Assembly: GCA_028551475.1 (NCBI GenBank)
Contig: CM052361.1
Coordinates: 25,867,491 to 25,931,490, forward strand
Length of the DNA: 64,000 nucleotides
DNA from: Casuarina equisetifolia
Lineage: Eukaryota > Streptophyta > Magnoliopsida > Fagales > Casuarinaceae
Reading direction: 5' to 3'
A model generated the notes under the pieces. That model was given only the letters and a program-made list of their open reading frames with translations. It did no database searches and had not been told where the DNA came from. Both the position numbers and the translations under genes were made by a program. Below are positions 34,784-45,660 of the stretch, piece after piece; positions within the stretch are counted from its first letter, which is position 1; each line of letters starts with the position of its first letter.

Positions 34784-35411
34784 AATGAAAACATTTTTGG
34801 GTGAGACGATTTTGGTATGTGGGAACTTTGTCTTCAAAAATAGTCTTTATTTTAATTATTTATTCTACAACATTCCACAATGTTTGGTGGCACAAGATTT
34901 ATTTAAGTACCATATATAAATATAGTTTTTCAAACATTTGTCAACATCAAAATTTATTCAATACTCCACTCTCGCGAGTAGGAAGATTAGGCTAAGAAAT
35001 TCCTACTCAACCTACCAAAGAAATTCCATCCCATGTGCACCAATGTCTTCTCATGTGATGAACTTCCTTTTCTAGAGCACTTGTTCACACTAGCAAAAAT
35101 GAAAACATTCTTGGGTGAGACAATTTTTGGTATATGGGAACTCTGTCTTCAAAAATAGTTATTATTTTAATTACATATTTTACAACATTCCCCAATATTT
35201 GTTGGCACAAGATTTATTTAAATAACATATATAAATATAGTTTTTCAAACATTTGTCAAGATCAAAACATATTCAACACTCCACTCTCGTGAGTAGGAAG
35301 ATCAAACCATGAAACTCCTACTTAACCTACCAAAGAAATTCCATCCCATGTGCACCAATGTCTTCTTGTGTGATGGCCTTCCTTCTTTAAAGTGCTTGTT
35401 CACATTAACAA
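34784..35411 (+). repeat. Near-identical tandem duplication, 314-bp unit
   Basis: aatgaaaacatt starts at 34784 and again at 35098. The two copies are closely similar throughout (tgagac, gtggcacaagatttattta, ccactctcg then gagtaggaag, gcaccaatgtcttct). The similarity suggests the duplication is younger than most repeats here. The parent sequence is not recognised. The frame at 34801-34995 has no family match. Confidence 0.9.
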
Positions 35412-36140
35412 AGTAGGATCTCCATTGGTAGTCACTAACTGATGACTACTTCTCCACTAGTGACATTCACACATTTCAAACACACTTTTAGGTTCCTTAG
35501 CACAGATGGGGCGAGCTCCTTATAGGTTGGTCATAGGAATTAGGTTGTGGACCTAGTTAGCATTTTAGGCCAAGTAGACTCAACTTACATGACACACCAC
35601 TTAGGCCTAACTTTTAGCTTATTGTCTATGGTCCAATAGCCTTTTGGCAATCACCATAAGAAATTGAGACATGTTAAGGAAGCCTATTTTATGTTGGTGG
35701 GGATATCCTTTAACCTAAAAAAAAAAAAAAAAAAAGACCCTTAGCCCATAATGCTACATCAGGACAGTAGCCTAACTATGCTTTTGGGCCCTAAAATCCA
35801 CTTGGTTATGGTCCATAACATTCACCAATTATAAACACTTATGATGGACCTCTAATCTATAGTAATGCCCTTTTACCCTTTATCTTAATGTAGTTATTTT
35901 ACGCTATTCACTCTTTACTCCTGATAATATTTAGGGAGGATCCAACGGACCCAACTTAACCATGGACCAACAGCAAAAGCTCACTAGCCTTCTCAATCAA
36001 CTGGTCACTTTCGATCCTACTACCAATTTCATAGGTACATCTTTATACCTTAAACCCATTTTATCTTTATGAATTATAGACTTATGAGCAAGTGACTATA
36101 TTATTTGTAATTTAACTACTTTAGATTCTTATTATCCACA
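35412..36140. other. Unassigned DNA, possibly retroelement leader
   Basis: Contains an 18-base A run at about 35718 and a short frame MDQQQKLTSLLNQLVTFDPT at about 35962 that could be the start of a gag protein. It is too short to call. Confidence 0.25.
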
Positions 36141-36142
36141 TA

Positions 36143-37850
36143 TGATAACTCTATTTTGTATATGATTATTTTAACTACTTTAGACATTATATACTATAAT
36201 ATTTGTTAAAATATATTTACAAATATCTATGTTTATGTAAGTTTTGTTTGTTTATGTAACAAACCCCAAAAGGAAGGAAATGAAGCAAAACAGAAGAAAA
36301 AAAAATGTAGAAGGAAAAGAGAAGAAAGAAAACGAGCAAAAATATAAGAAAGCTCACAAGAAACTCACGTGGGGGCAAAATGAAACTTGGAAAAGAGGCA
36401 TTGTTGGATGGTAATGAAAGAAAGGAGCTATTATCGTGTAAAAATAGAAGAGAAAGAAATGAGCTATTATAGTGCAAAAATAAAAGAGAAAGGAGGGAAG
36501 GAAAAGAGAATTGGGCGTTCAAGGATTGTAGAGTGAAACAGAGAGGGAGGCTGACCAGACTTTGTTTGTCGTGCGCTAGATTGAAGAGGCTAACAGCAAA
36601 CATCACCGTTTGGCATTCTTTGATGAAGAAGATAACCTTTTTTAGCCAGATCTAGGGCTTTTTCAGTGAGAGGGGAGCGGATATGAGAGTTTAGAGCAAT
36701 TTTTGGCGTCTCTTTAGTAGATTTGAATAGTTTCGCACCAGTTTCCGGTGACAGATGGTGAATGCTATTCATGGATGATTTTTAGCAAAACTAGACCTTT
36801 TCTAGTGATTTTCCAGTAGATCTACTTGGTCTTTCGGAAGATCTATGCTTTAAGGTTGAAATCCAACATTTCTATGAAGAGCGGCAGTGGTGTATGGCGG
36901 TGCATGGTGGTGAACGGCAAAGTGTGGCAACGTACAGTTACGCCTAGTGACGGCAAGTGACAACACGTGTCAGCTTGATTTCTTCCCCTTTTCTAGACAA
37001 TCCATTTTCCTCTTCCCCTCTTCTAGACAGTCCATTTTGTGAATTGAAGACATTTTGGTGACAGCTTTGGTATTTTTAATTTACAAAATGTTTTGTTCAA
37101 TTTCTTGCACTGCTTTTGTTTGTACATATACCATGTTTTAGTCTACTTTGTTAAAGCTATGATATAACTTAATTACGATGATATGAATGCTATGACTATT
37201 ATGTTTTATGAGATATTTTATGTTTGTGAAGTTGTATATTACTGAGTGTAATGCATTTAAATGATTAGTTACCACTTAAATGCATTGATTTGCATGTTAG
37301 AAATCAATAGGAAATGACATGCAATTGCTTCTTGTAATGTGTAACTATAAGTTAATATGGATAAATATATGCCATATGGTTTGTATGGCTTTAGGTGTAG
37401 AATAATGAATAAATTAGAAAATTTTCCTATCACATAAATAGAATTGATCTTACAAGTATAAATAATCAATATTAGTATCTAGTAGTTAGGTGAAATTGGA
37501 CACTCTAATATGTATTGTTTATCAAGTTTTTTTTTAAATTTAGTTAGTTAATCTATGTTTTACCATTTCAAGTTGCTAGATGGATTTTAAGAACTATTTA
37601 TCATTAGTAATTAGCTGGCCTTGTAGTCACCAATCTTTGTAAGACAATATCTTACTCATCATTATATTACTTATTTGACATGTACACTTACATGTAGGAT
37701 TTCACTAAATAATGTACATCTCTCATATTTATTACTTTACCTAATAAATCCCATAGCCTTATTAGTCATATAGGCCATTATAAATGTTATACCACTTTAA
37801 GCCTTACTAATATCTTGTATGCTCTATGTTTTAAACAAAATTTATTATCC
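36143..37850 (+). mobile_element. Solo LTR of the Athila-like gypsy family
   Basis: Shares its start (tgataactctat against tgttaataactctat), middle (tgtaacaaac, actcacgtg, gaagacattttggtgacagc) and later blocks with the LTR at 47705-49310, over about 1.6 kb in the same orientation. No internal element sequence adjoins it, so it is a solo LTR. The exact right end is uncertain. The minus-strand frame at 36217-36606 is an artefact of purine-rich LTR sequence. Confidence 0.75.
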
Positions 37851-38249
37851 ATTCAAAAGTTAACCTGTGACAACAATTGTGTGGCCATTTTTTTTTATCA
37901 TTTTTTGATCGTTTAGAACCTATGACTTCTAATCAAGCTAAGTAAGGTTGAGTGAGGACTTTATTTTATTTTTCCTTCTTTTTCAACAAATTTTTATTCA
38001 ATTTTTTCAATTATTTTATATACATGCAACATATGTTTTGTATTTTCAAACAAACTTTGGTTTGTAATTTGATTTTTATTAATACTATTATTATGAATGT
38101 TGGGTTGACATCTTAGGCACTCATCTTTAAAATCATACCTTTTACATGGACAATCAATTTCTTATCTGAATTCATTTCTTTTTCATTTCATCTATCCTTT
38201 AACAAAACAAACCTTGTGCTACATTTCCAATAAGTCAAACTATCACTAC
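37851..38249. other. Unassigned AT-rich DNA
   Basis: Between the solo LTR and the first readable copia integrase block. The last part may be the decayed start of that integrase. Confidence 0.3.
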
Positions 38250-38470
38250 CTTATGTTATGACCTAGTTCAGATGAATGTCTATGGTCCACATTGGACACT
38301 AACCCATAATGGCATTTTTTTAAAAATAATTGTTGACAATTTTTCAAGGGTAACCTGGACTTTTCTCCTTTATTTTAAAAAGCTTTTTTTCCTAAAAATT
38401 AACAATTTCTTTCCATGGTCACTCTTTTTGAACCATTTGGATCCCTTGTTAAGTGCATTTATTCCGATAA
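38250..38470 (+). mobile_element. Ty1/copia fossil, integrase N-terminal half
   Basis: Reads QMNVYGPHWTLTHNGIF, then IIVDNFSRVTWTFLLYFK, and the block leading to CIYSDN, the two aspartate regions of a copia integrase core. The integrase is interrupted exactly here by a DUF4220-derived fragment and resumes near 40270. Broken and old. Confidence 0.75.
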
Positions 38471-38600
38471 TTATTGTATCTCTTGATCTTTTTCCGAATG
38501 GTGCAAAAAAAGCGAGAATAATCTGCAGTAAGACACTTGATAATACGGAACCTTGGTGTTAAACATATCCTTTTGTTAGTTTTTTTCACCTATTGAGAAA
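38470..38600 (-). pseudogene. DUF4220 remnant (unit C), N-terminal fragment
   Basis: On the minus strand this matches the first membrane segments of genes A and D. The sequence around tcttgatctttttccgaatg aligns with the RKRSRNPI codons of both genes, and the fragment ends with the splice-acceptor-like tttttttcacc upstream of the start. About 130 bp of coding sequence is left and the rest of the gene is missing. The upstream flank follows at 38600-39460. Confidence 0.75.
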
Positions 38601-39460
38601 GAGAGGAGGTGGGGGGAGGGGAAAGACAGTTAATTCTTCGTTGCTAAAGCAAAGGCAGGAGGCAAATACAAAATTACATTCTTTTTCTGTGCATGGCCTA
38701 CTCCAGCCATGTTATGATAAAGCAATTCTAGTTATTTATGATAGTTTAGAACATGTAGCGCATAGTATGTAAGGGTTCAAAATGGAACCACTAGCAATGT
38801 GCTTGTAAAAGCATCTCCTTAGGATATGAATTCGTATACACACAAACACAATAATCAATTAGAAAAGTAATTAAAATGGTGAAGATAACCTATAAATAGA
38901 AAGATGGGATAAATAAATTGATGGTATTTCGGAGCCCATCTGAAAGAAGGAGGAAAAAATCATATGAATTTTAGCTGATTCTTAAGAAAACTAAAGCAAG
39001 AAGTAGGGAGGTGAGTTTGCGTTTAGGAGCTAAGAGTTGAATAAACTTACCTCGACTTGGCCAGACACTTTTAGAAGCTTAGTTCAGCAACATAATTACT
39101 AGCTACCTCAGGTCCAAAAATTCCGTCGGCTTCCTACCTTCATGATCATTACAAAAGCAAATTGAGCACTTGGTTTAAAAAAATGAAAAAAAAAAAAAAA
39201 AAACAAAGGTGGAAACTGTAAGAAATTCTTCTTCTTGAGGGATCGTAGGTATTACAAAGTATTACAAAGCATTGGAACAAAAATCCAAAACTGTACAAAA
39301 TACAGAACCACAAAATAGTAACCCAGCACCAAAGTTTTGCCCTGAGAACCGAGACTATGTGGAACGAGAATCTACCTTTCAAACTAGTGGCTTGCAACCT
39401 AAATTCAACTTGGTACTATATCTAAATTTTGTCTTGAGAACAACTACCAAATCATACCTT
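38600..39460 (-). promoter_or_regulatory. Upstream flank of DUF4220 unit C
   Basis: 39060-39260 matches 11000-11200 and 52700-52880 (ctcaggtcc, taccttcatgat, caaattgagc, aatt(g/c)ttc phrases), and 39290-39410 matches part of the module at 12390-12490. This shows that the fragment came from a complete duplication unit and not from a spliced mRNA. Confidence 0.6.
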
Positions 39461-39739
39461 ATGCCAACTTTTTTGTATTTCAAGACCTTTTGATGAGTGA
39501 AGTTAAAGGATTAAGTAGAATGAAAAATGAGTTTTACTATTTTGTAGCACATCTTAACAGAAAAAATGTCACACAATCTACTAGGCATAGACTTATTTTG
39601 TAAACTCAATGTCAACATAAAGTGATTTTAAGTTTAGACTTTGGCATTATAGCTCAGATGTATGCTTGATGCCAACTTTATATATATCAATGAATTCAAG
39701 TTTAAAAATGTCTTTCACAATGAGCCTTACACTATTTGC

Positions 39740-40020
39740 CCACTTTTTTTTTTGTGAAAGGTTAAGAATTATATATTACCGTAAACAATTACAAGATTGT
39801 TCAGTTATAATATCATCATTTAGGCTCATATACTACATTTGGAAAATTTTAAAGCTCTTGCAAGAATTTATTACAATTTATAAGCTTTAATCTTCTAGTA
39901 AATGAAATCTTTCATCTCACATCCTTCTTGATTTTAGCAATAATGGTTAAATTATTTAGACTATCACTAAATCTTCTTCTATTTCTTTTCCTCTAAATGT
40001 GATCTATTTTTCCACTTGCT
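39740..40020 (-). mobile_element. LINE family 2 tail, copy 3
   Basis: Reverse complement of 25836-26130 and 26365-26670, starting with tttttttttgtgaaaggt. It lies inside the interrupted copia element, beyond the DUF4220 fragment. Confidence 0.7.
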
Positions 40021-40269
40021 AAATAGACTAGCAATCATTTTCCCACATGCAATAATATAGTGTAGAAGATTTTTGGTTTGATTCTTGTTAATGTTTGGGG
40101 GCTATATCAAATACCTAGTCATGACAAATTACAATGTTTTCTTATCATAGTGGAAGACTTATCTTAAAAAACATAAATGTTTCTCATGGAAGGCAAAACT
40201 GAGACATTTTCATGATTAAAGGAATATATCAATTTATTGAGAACCCAACTCGATGTAGAATTTAAGTAA

Positions 40270-42781
40270 TTTAAAATAGATAATGCACTTGATTTTTTCA
40301 ACCATAACATAAAAAAATTATTTTCATTATAGGAAATTACGCAAGAGAGCTTGTGTGTGCAGACTTCCTAACAAAATAATGTTGTCAAACCAAACAACAT
40401 CACATCTTGGATGTCATACGAGTACAGAAATTTCAAAGTAAAATGTGTTCAATTTTGTATTGATTCACACCTTTTGAGAAATTTTTTGGTAAACTATTAA
40501 AGTTTTCTCATCTTAAATTTTTTGGATACATTTGCTATGCCATTAGGGTAAGGCATAAAGATGAATTTGCACCATGAGCAATCCTTAGTGTTATCATGGA
40601 ATATGCTTAAAATAATAAAGGATATATGCTTTATAATGTTAAGAGGCATCATCCTTTTATGAGTTGAGATGTATGATTTTACATTGTACTTCTATAAGTT
40701 GAGATATATGATCTTCTAAGGACACATTTCCTTTCTCACATGTAAAGCTCAAATGGCATTATTCTCTACAAGTGCATTTAACTTAGCCTATTGTAAAGTT
40801 CTCTAAGATACAACATCACCCTTGGCCTTTCTTTGAGTTACCTTCCTCATTGCCCATTGTTGATGATTTTACCAACCACCAAACTAAAATAGCTACCTTA
40901 CCATAAACTAATCATATTCATATCAATTAACCTCCATTAGCCAATTCTTATGACATCTTTTCTAATGATGACACCAAAGATGTCATGCCTTAATCTAATG
41001 ACCACATAAGATTCCATTTTAAGTAGCTCCACAATAGTCTACTAGAGAAACCCAACAACCACTTTGGCCAAATGACTATGTTTGTCATATTATTAATGCC
41101 TTAGAAAGTAGATCATCCAAATACCCTTTCTCAACCTACATTTCATATGATTAACTCTCAATCAATAGCCAACATTTCATTGCATTCACTTTAATTGACA
41201 TCAAACCAATCTTTCACTATAAAGGGTATTAGCAATCTTAAATGGCAAGATGTCATGGCATAGAAGATCAAAGGATTAGAATCAAATGATACTTAAGAAA
41301 TTTTAGAGTTGCCACATGAGAGAAAGCCCATTGTATATAAATAGGTTTACAAAATCAAATATAATGTTAATGGGTTAGCAGCAAAGGAATTTAGTCAAAA
41401 TAAAGGGATATATTACCATGAGATCTTTGCATAAGTTATCAAGCATATTACAATTAGATGTACCTTCTTATTGGTAGCTTAGTATTAGTGGGACGTTCAC
41501 TATATGAACATTAACAATGTGTACTTATAGAGAGATTTGAATGAAAAATCTATATATGACTTCCACTAGGAGACCCAAATGAGAAGAGTAACAAAGTATG
41601 TTAACTAATGAAGTATTTGCATAGATTAAAGTAGGCTTCCAAACAATGATATACCAAGTTTACTAAGGTATTGCCAAAATTTTGATATTAGGATTCCATG
41701 GACAATACTCCAACTTTTGTTAAGAAACAAAGTAACTTATTAAGTTTTTCTTATGATTTATATAAATGACATCCTTATTACTAACAATGACACTAATGGA
41801 ATGAAAGATATGAAGGCGTATCTACAATCCTCATTTTCTATCAGGGACTTGGAAGATCTCAAGTTTTTTCTTGAAATTAAAATCTTAAGAAATGATAAGG
41901 GTATCCACTTAAGTTAGCATAAGTATAAACTCAAGTTAAGAAACAAGATGAGACTTAGGCAAATTAAGCTGGTTGAGAACCCAATGGACAACAATTTTAC
42001 ATTGACTATAATTAAGCAAAATCAAAGGACTCCAATGCCATGAGATGATGACCCACTATTAAAGGATACTTTAGAGCATCAGTAACTTATAAGAAAGTTA
42101 AACAATCTCATTATGGTGAGCCCTAACATCTCATATATAGTTCATAACCTACCTCAATTTATACATTCACCTAAAAAGTCTCACTAAGAAGTAGCCATTT
42201 GATTGGTAAGATATCTAAAGAGTTGCCTTGGCATAGGTTTGTTCTTCTTTCTTCGAATGATTATTAAATGCAAGTCTATTGTGGTTTGGGTTATCCTACC
42301 TATAAAATGGGGAGAAAATTAGTAACAAAATTCTATGTTATGCTTGGTGATACACTGATTTCATAGAAGAGTAAGAAGTAAAGAGTTATATCATGGTCTT
42401 CCATTAAAGTTGAGCATTGAGTAATGGCAATCACTTCCTGTGAGATTATCTAGTTGTTAAGACTTCTTGGAGACATTGGGCTTGACATCCCTCACCTTGT
42501 CACCTTGTCACCTTGTCACCTTGTCACCTTGTATTATAATAATAAAGCCACCATGGAGCTCGCAACCAATCAAATATTTCATCAATGCACCAAGCATAGA
42601 AATATTAATTCTCACCTTATCTACAAGAAGATTTGATAAGGCCTTATAAAGATTGATCATATTAGGACAAAGGATCAACCAATAGACACGTTAAACAAAA
42701 CTCTAAGAGCAAATCAATACAACCATCTATTCCTTAAGGTTGGTATTTTCAATTCATATTGACCACTAGTTTAAGGGAAGG
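40270..42781 (+). mobile_element. Ty1/copia fossil: integrase remainder, reverse transcriptase, RNase H
   Basis: Blocks in order are integrase around 40340-40420 (an SCVQT-QQN-like region), the start of the reverse transcriptase near 41290-41360 (ERKPIVYKxVYKIKYN), the catalytic region and following block near 41760-41900 (INDILITNNDTNGMKDMKAY; FSIRDLEDLKFFLEIKI), and RNase H near 42530-42640 (YYNNKATMELATNQIFHQCT; KHRNINSHLIYKKI). It ends with a purine tract aagggaagg at 42773-42781. Heavily broken and old. Confidence 0.85.
42492..42531 (+). repeat. Five tandem copies of TCACCTTG
   Basis: An 8-bp unit repeated five times without change inside the RNase H region of the copia fossil. Confidence 0.95.
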
Positions 42782-42990
42782 TGTTTAAAAATAATGTTAT
42801 ATGGCAACAATTTGGAGTCAACAATCAATTCCCAAGCTGAACCAAACTCCTGTTGTCTATGCATTTATACTCTTTAATAAATCACACAGCATGTACCGAA
42901 ATTCATATTGTCCACCATAAGATGTGTGTGTCTTATCAATTGATGTATTAGTTTACTTTACAACCTTAAAGATTCAATAAAGTCAAGTCC
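42782..42990 (+). mobile_element. 3' LTR piece of the copia fossil
   Basis: Begins tgtttaaaaat right after the polypurine tract. A second copy of this sequence, with part of the preceding RNase H end, is at 49318-49577, and a third, partial one at 55955-56078. It is cut at 42990 by the Athila-like element. Confidence 0.7.
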
Positions 42991-43707
42991 ACATGTAACA
43001 ATGCGGGACTTTGAGAATGGCTGACAGTCGGGCAAAAGCTGACCATCACATTCGTTTTTGGCAAAGAAGAAGCTGTATTTTTCAATGATAATCTTTGACC
43101 ATATTTGTACTTTTTCCAATGAATTTTAGGGCGATTCTAACAAGGAGGGAACAAATCCAACAACTCAGTGATATTTTTGGCATTTTTGTGGGAGTTTCAT
43201 TTAGTTTTGCGATGGTTCCAACGACAAATGTTGAGCATCGTTTGGGAGCTTTTTCCGGCAGCTCTGTGTGATCTTTTTGCATATCTGCACTCTAGGCATC
43301 ATCTTTTACATGTGATGGTGGAATTTCATAATTTATTCACTATCTTATGGTTTAGGAGCTTTTTCTAGCAAATTTGTGTGATCTTTTTGCATATTTGCAC
43401 TTTAGGCATCCTCTTCTACATGTGATGGTGGAATTACATAATTTATTCACTATCCTATATTTATGTATAGCAAACCTACTTAGCTCATTAACTCACTGTA
43501 TTTCTACTTATGAATTAAATGAACCAAATGCATTAAGATTTGTGAATATTCCAGTTTATACCTAAAGCCACCCAAATCATATAGTATATGTCTATCCATA
43601 TCTCTTTTTGGTCTTTAACATGCAAATCAAGCTATTTAAATGGTTGCTAATCACCTAAAAGTATTAAACTTGGTAAAATGCAACTTTTCACAAACAAAAC
43701 TTAAAAT
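42990..43707 (+). mobile_element. Rearranged 5' LTR of the Athila-like element
   Basis: 42990-43320 matches 48073-48420 of the 3' LTR in direct orientation. A segment of about 115 bp is then duplicated in tandem (43260-43440). 43440-43707 matches 48720-49040 in reverse complement. The LTR is therefore truncated at its left edge and partly inverted. It ends directly before the primer site. Confidence 0.75.
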
Positions 43708-43711
43708 TTTT

Positions 43712-43729
43712 TGGCATCATTGTCGGGGA
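43712..43729 (+). other. Primer binding site, tRNA-Asp type
   Basis: tggcatcattgtcgggga closely resembles the tggcgccgttgccgggga primer site typical of Athila/Tat gypsy elements. It confirms the family and marks the end of the 5' LTR. Confidence 0.75.
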
Positions 43730-43859
43730 TTGGTTGTTTTATTACTGATTAATATTAATATTGAATAGCTTTTAAGTTTAATCTAACTTTTATTGCCTTT
43801 ATTTTACTCTTTTTTTTTTCTTGTAAAGTGAATCCGTTGTTAAGTAACAAGGATGGGGA

Positions 43860-45660
43860 ACAATATGGTACATATAGACTTTTAAAAGACTATGATGCAC
43901 CAACATTTTGGAATGCCACATCAAGCATTAAGAGGCCTAAAATTTAGGCAAACAACATTAAGATTGAGCCAGCACTCATCTAGATGCTTCAAAACTCTAT
44001 GCAATTTAGTGGGCTACCAAACAATGATCCATATGCTCATATTAAAGCCTTCCTTGAAATTTTTGACCTGGTCAAATACAATGGAGTTACATATGAAGCT
44101 ATTAAGCTAAGACTATTTCCATTTTCTCTTAAAGACAAAGCTAAAAAATGGCTTTCTTCTCTTCCTACAAGATCAATTCCTACACGAGATGATTTGGCTT
44201 AAAAGTTTCTTCGTAAGTTCTTTCTTTTTCCAAAATCTACAAAAAAGCACAAAGATATTATCACTTTTGCACATATAGAAAATGAATCAATATATGAAGC
44301 TTAGGAAAGATTCAAGAAACTTTTGAAGAGATATTCACATCATGGACTACTCATATGGTTGCAAGTGTAAATTTTTTTATAATGGGTCTAGTATAAATCT
44401 TCATTTTATAATTAATGCAATTGCAGGAGAGCAATTGCATAACAAAACATCAAAAGAGGCATATGACCTTTTAAAGGATATGGCATTCAATAGCTATCAG
44501 TGGTCTACTGAGAGGCTACCATTGCATTAAGCAAGTGAAGTCCATGAAGTAGATATCTTCACCATAATGTGCGCATAATTGGAAGTGCTTAGTGAAAAGA
44601 TAGACAACCTAAGTACTCTAGTTATAGGAATTCAAAGCAAAGAATATAAATTTTGTGTTGGAGGACATATGAGCATAGAATGTAAAGTAGGTAACTTTGA
44701 TGCTCAATACAATGAATATGCTAACTTTGTTGGGATTCCAAATAGGTCACAAAATGATCTTTACTCCAACATGTATAACCTAAAATGGTACAACCATCAA
44801 AATTGTTCATAATGTAACCCAAATGAAATAAGACTACCACCAACATTTAAGCAAATAGAAGAGGAGAAGCCTAATTTGGAGGATATAGTTACCAAACTAG
44901 CCATCATCACACAAAACTTTATAAAGAGGACTAAAGCAAGATTTCAAAATCAATAAGCTTTAATTAAAAATTTAGAGGTGTAGATAGGTCAATAGGTCAA
45001 TATGATTTCAAAGAAAGAAAAAAGTCTTTTGCTTAGAAATATGGCCATCATCACAGAAAACTTTATGGAAAGTACTGAAGCTAGAATTCTAAAAACCAAG
45101 AAGCTTCAATCAAAAAATTAGAGGTGCAGATGTGTCAATTTATTGATATTATCTTAGAGAGACAGGAGGGTCCTTTGGCTAGAGACATAGAGAAAAGTCT
45201 AGAAGATACTGTAGAAGCAATAACCCTAACATGTGGTAAGCAAATGAGAGAAGATGATGTTGAGAAAGAAAGTTTCAAAGATAATGATAAGGATGTTAAC
45301 ATACAACCAGAAAAGGCACCTAAGAGCAACCATGTTCCAAAAAGTCCTAAGCCCTTTATGCCTCAAGCTCCATTTGCCCAAATACTCTAGCAAGATGAAT
45401 TAGATAAGCAATTTTCAAAATTCACTAATGTATTTATAAAACTATACATTTATATTTCTTTTGTAGATGCTCCAATTCAAATACCTAGTTACACGAAAAT
45501 GTTAAAAGAGATACTAGAGAACAAAAGGAAGCTAGAAGTGTATGTGACAATTGTGTTTATTGAAGAATGCTCAACCATCATACAACATAAGTTGTCTCCT
45601 AAATTATTGGAGTTCTATCCTCCTTTAACAATAAGTTTCATGATAGTTGACTGAAAACTA
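43860..45660 (+). mobile_element. Athila-like gag fossil
   Basis: Readable blocks are FSGLPNNDPYAHIKAFLEIF, then GVTYEAIKLRLFPFSLKDKA and KKWLSSLPTRSI (the gag core); EAITLTCGKQMREDDVEKES; and DELDKQFSKFTNVFIKLYIY, IPSYTKMLKEILENKRKLEV and EECSTIIQHKLSPKLLEF, the conserved block at the end of Athila gag. It is broken in several places. No reverse transcriptase, integrase or protease follows before the 3' LTR. Confidence 0.8.

Noticed and set aside
36217-36606. 129-codon minus-strand frame, hydrophobic and Leu/Ser/Phe-rich
   Set aside because: Falls in the purine-rich part of the solo LTR; composition explains the frame.
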